Positions 47,918-49,776 of a stretch of 49,776 bases of DNA are shown here, one piece after another. The stretch lies in the NCBI GenBank assembly GCA_017522255.1, contig JAFWZP010000063.1:1-49776 (forward strand), written 5' to 3'. The notes under the pieces are model-generated. The model was not told the origin of the DNA. It saw nothing but the letters and a program-made list of their open reading frames with translations, and searched no databases. The position numbers and the translations under genes are program-made. Numbering within the stretch: the stretch's first letter is position 1; every line of letters starts with the position of its first letter. The DNA is from Bacteroidales bacterium. GTDB taxonomy: Bacteria; Bacteroidota; Bacteroidia; Bacteroidales; P3.

Positions 47918-48091
47918 CTATTCTTTATCTTTCTTTGTAGTTGATTTCTTTGGTAAACGTTTGTTTTTCTTCAAAGCTTCATTCAGTATCCATTCTATTT
48001 GCCCATTGGTGCTGCGGAACTCGTCCGCAGCCCATTTCTCGATGGCTTCGAATATCTCGGCATCAACGCGTAAGGCAAATGACTTTTTCAT
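47918..48091 (-). CDS. Small ribbon-helix-helix (Arc-type) protein, 57 aa
   Basis: This short gene is easily overlooked. The peptide opens MKKSFALRVDAEIFEAIEKW and continues DEFRSTNGQIEWILNEALKK, matching the Arc/MetJ ribbon-helix-helix pattern: one beta-strand (SFALRVD) then two helices. A Lys-rich tail follows. Such proteins bind DNA as dimers. Small Arc-type genes are often found beside SPFH genes in other bacteria, and here it lies 20 bases after the SPFH gene and 6 bases before the CPBP protease gene. It could autoregulate the operon; a non-DNA role is not excluded. Confidence 0.83.
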   Translation of the reverse strand: MKKSFALRVDAEIFEAIEKWAADEFRSTNGQIEWILNEALKKNKRLPKKSTTKKDKE

Positions 48092-48111
48092 TTCTCAACT
48101 TTTTGAATTAA

Positions 48112-49059
48112 TTAGTACAAGCTACCGGTGTTTATAACAGGACTTGCCGATTCGTCGGCACAAAGCACTACCAATAAGTTGCTTACCATAGAGGCTTTGC
48201 GTTCTTCGTCAAGTTCAACAATATTATCGGCACTAAGTTTTTTCAACGCCAAATCTACCATGCTTACAGCCCCTTCCACTATCTTTTCGCGAGCCGATAT
48301 TATGGCGTCGGCTTGTTGGCGACGTAACATAGCACTTGCTATCTCTGAGCTATAAGCCAAATAGTTGATACGTGCTTCGATGATTTCTATACCGGCAATG
48401 GCCAAGTGTCCGCGAAGTTCTTCTTCCAAGCGTTCGTTTATTTCGTCGCCACCCGAGCGTAGGGTTATCTCATTGGGGTCGCCATCAATATTGTCGTAGG
48501 CAAACATTCCTGCCACTTTACGCAATGCAGCATCGCTTTGCACGCGTACAAAACCATCGAACTTACGCAAGTCGATAGTGTTTTTGCCTGTTGTACTAGC
48601 ATACGACACTTCGAAACATGCTTTGTAGGTGTCTTTTATCTTCCAAACCACTATAAGGCCAATCATTATAGGGTTGCCCTTTTTGTCGTTCACCTTTATG
48701 GGTTCAACGTCCATGTTGCTTATGCGAAGATAAAGTTTCTTGCATACGAAGAATGGGTTGAACCAAAAGAAACCGTTTTCTTTTACGGTGCCTACATATT
48801 TTCCAAAAAAGGTAAAGATACCGGCTTGGTTGGGTTGAAGCAGTTTGAAACCAATAAAGTGGATAGTCCATAGTATGAGTAACACTATAGCTATTACTAT
48901 TAGTATTCCTGTTCCATACATCTCAAAGCAAACGAACGAGAAAATGCTCGCTAGCCCCAATACGATGTTTACTAAAATATGAACGAAACCATTGTTTAAG
49001 ATTGTAGGATTTTTTACTCGTTCTCTTGTTTCTGTTTTGTTTGTGTTTTGTGCATTCAT
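48112..49059 (-). CDS. SPFH/Band 7 membrane protein
   Basis: In this 315-residue product two adjacent hydrophobic segments at residues 25-70 (ILVNIVLGLASIFSFVCFEM and GTGILIVIAIVLLILWTIHF) anchor it in the inner membrane. The SPFH domain follows (QAGIFTFFGKYVGTVKENGF, then VNDKKGNPIMIGLIVVWKIKD), then a helical flotillin-like part (NYLAYSSEIASAMLRRQQAD). It should form ring or scaffold oligomers in membrane microdomains. It is the first gene of an operon with the small ribbon-helix-helix and CPBP genes. Confidence 0.9.
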   Translation of the reverse strand: MNAQNTNKTETRERVKNPTILNNGFVHILVNIVLGLASIFSFVCFEMYGTGILIVIAIVLLILWTIHFIGFKLLQPNQAGIFTFFGKYVGTVKENGFFWFNPFFVCKKLYLRISNMDVEPIKVNDKKGNPIMIGLIVVWKIKDTYKACFEVSYASTTGKNTIDLRKFDGFVRVQSDAALRKVAGMFAYDNIDGDPNEITLRSGGDEINERLEEELRGHLAIAGIEIIEARINYLAYSSEIASAMLRRQQADAIISAREKIVEGAVSMVDLALKKLSADNIVELDEERKASMVSNLLVVLCADESASPVINTGSLY

Positions 49060-49111
49060 TGTTCTATTGTTTTATGTGTTATTAAAGTGATATTATTTTG
49101 ATATTACTTTG

Positions 49112-49142
49112 CAAAGGTATAAACTTTTTCTCATTCACGCAA
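49112..49142 (-). promoter_or_regulatory. Promoter of the SPFH operon
   Basis: Minus-strand -7 element TACCTTTG with TTGC 19 bases upstream (TTG core), about 50 bases before the start codon. Confidence 0.65.
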
Positions 49143-49508
49143 GAATTATTTTTGTCTTTTATTTTATTTTACTATATTACAACTAATTAAATTTATATTT
49201 TTTATTTATCATAGCTATTTATTTGCTCAAAAAACATTTAATTTATCATATCAAAATATCTTTTTTTTATTTACAAAAACAGATAAATGGCATATATTGT
49301 CAATATTTCATTTAATAATCATATTATCAATATCTTATTTCATTCATAACATTTCATAACACAAAAGAGAGTCTAAAAACGTTTTTTTTTGCCATTTTTC
49401 TATCCATTTTATATTTATCCGGTGCTTATGTGTTGAAACTTTTAATTTTATAATATCTCTGATTTTTAGACATCTATATATATATATTCTTTTTTTTATT
49501 CTAAAAGA
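49143..49508. other. A+T-rich intergenic gap
   Basis: No gene, repeat or hairpin stands out. The stretch is extremely A+T-rich and separates the SPFH promoter from the SRP RNA promoter. Confidence 0.6.
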
Positions 49509-49539
49509 TTTGCCATTTCGAAAAAAATTAGTACTTTTG
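49509..49539 (+). promoter_or_regulatory. Promoter of the SRP RNA gene
   Basis: Perfect TTTG-N19-TACTTTTG, with the RNA 5' end expected about 5 bases further on. Confidence 0.88.
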
Positions 49540-49544
49540 CAGTC

Positions 49545-49647
49545 GGGTAAGTCTTGTACGACCAGCTCCCATTGAATCCCCCAGGGTAGGAATACAGCAA
49601 GGGTGTTTGGTTGTAGCGGTGCGATATAAGTAGCTTACCCTTTTTTT
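49545..49647 (+). ncRNA. ffs: Signal recognition particle RNA (small bacterial type)
   Basis: The ends pair (GGGTAAG at 49545 with CTTACCC ending at 49640), followed by T7 that serves as terminator. The apex has the conserved SRP helix 8 layout: CCCCCAGG, then GTA-GGAA-TAC with a GGAA tetraloop, then AGCAAGGG on the other side. The length of about 96 bases is right for the 4.5S type. It binds Ffh to target nascent membrane and secreted proteins. Confidence 0.92.
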
Positions 49648-49697
49648 ATTTCCTTTTATTTTACTCCTACTTTCAATAGTATTTATTTATCAACAAG

Positions 49698-49776
49698 TTA
49701 AAATAGTGTCATGGCCTGATGTTTCACTCGTTTAATATTCTCAAAATCTTCCTCAGGACGTTGTTGAATTTTCCTC
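49698..49776 (-). CDS. C-terminal end of an unrecognised gene (partial)
   Basis: One minus-strand frame is open from the right edge to a TAA at 49700-49698. It ends with QQRPEEDFENIKRVKHQAM followed by TLF and the stop. The charged helical character is protein-like, but 25 residues are too few to name a family. The gene converges on the SRP RNA gene. Confidence 0.5.
   Translation of the reverse strand, partial: RKIQQRPEEDFENIKRVKHQAMTLF

Overview
The window looks like a chromosomal segment of an anaerobic member of the Bacteroidota, most likely Bacteroidales. The base composition is low in G+C. Many promoters match the Bacteroidota pattern TTTG-N19-TAnnTTTG. Two giant surface proteins carry type IX secretion (T9SS) sorting tails, and there are many outer-membrane barrels and lipoproteins. 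The mix of acyl-CoA dehydrogenase, ETF and an [FeFe]-hydrogenase-like sensor fits a fermentative, oxygen-sensitive life. No tRNA or rRNA gene was seen; one SRP RNA gene was found near the right end.

Layout, left to right. (1) The tail of a TonB-like gene, an ABC-F ATPase and a class I/II aminotransferase. (2) A minus-strand envelope operon (about 9.4 to 3.7 kb): an M48 metalloprotease with a barrel-like C-terminus, two small barrel proteins and a secreted protein of unknown function. (3) A BspA-like leucine-rich-repeat T9SS protein with 360-bp tandem repeats, preceded by a promoter, a 33-codon small ORF and an intrinsic terminator (possible attenuator). Next to it is a truncated IS4-type transposase. 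(4) A metabolic block: acyl-CoA dehydrogenase with both ETF subunits, then fabH, fabF and acpP. (5) A six-gene minus-strand operon: ruvB, hutI, patatin-like phospholipase with barrel, lolD, rlmB and a transglutaminase lipoprotein. (6) A five-gene minus-strand operon (39.4 to 30.3 kb): DUF4384 protein, caspase-like peptidase, PEGA/barrel protein, Fn3-like lipoprotein and a 1695-residue LRR/InlB-repeat T9SS protein. Every product has an export signal. (7) A plus-strand triad: thioredoxin-like [2Fe-2S] protein, sensory [FeFe]-hydrogenase-like protein with a PAS domain, and a SpoIIE/PP2C phosphatase. (8) A lipoprotein, a two-gene ABC-2 exporter, and an SPFH / ribbon-helix-helix / CPBP protease operon. 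(9) The SRP RNA gene and the tail of an unrecognised gene.

The most interesting candidates are the exported caspase operon, the H2-sensor/phosphatase triad and the small-ORF/terminator leader in front of the BspA gene. The long gene-free gaps at 12.9-13.6, 29.5-30.3 and 39.5-40.6 kb are rich in short direct repeats and palindromes. They include an 85-nt nested palindrome and a repeat shared between two gaps more than 10 kb apart.

All calls come from reading the sequence and from knowledge of protein families; no database search was run.
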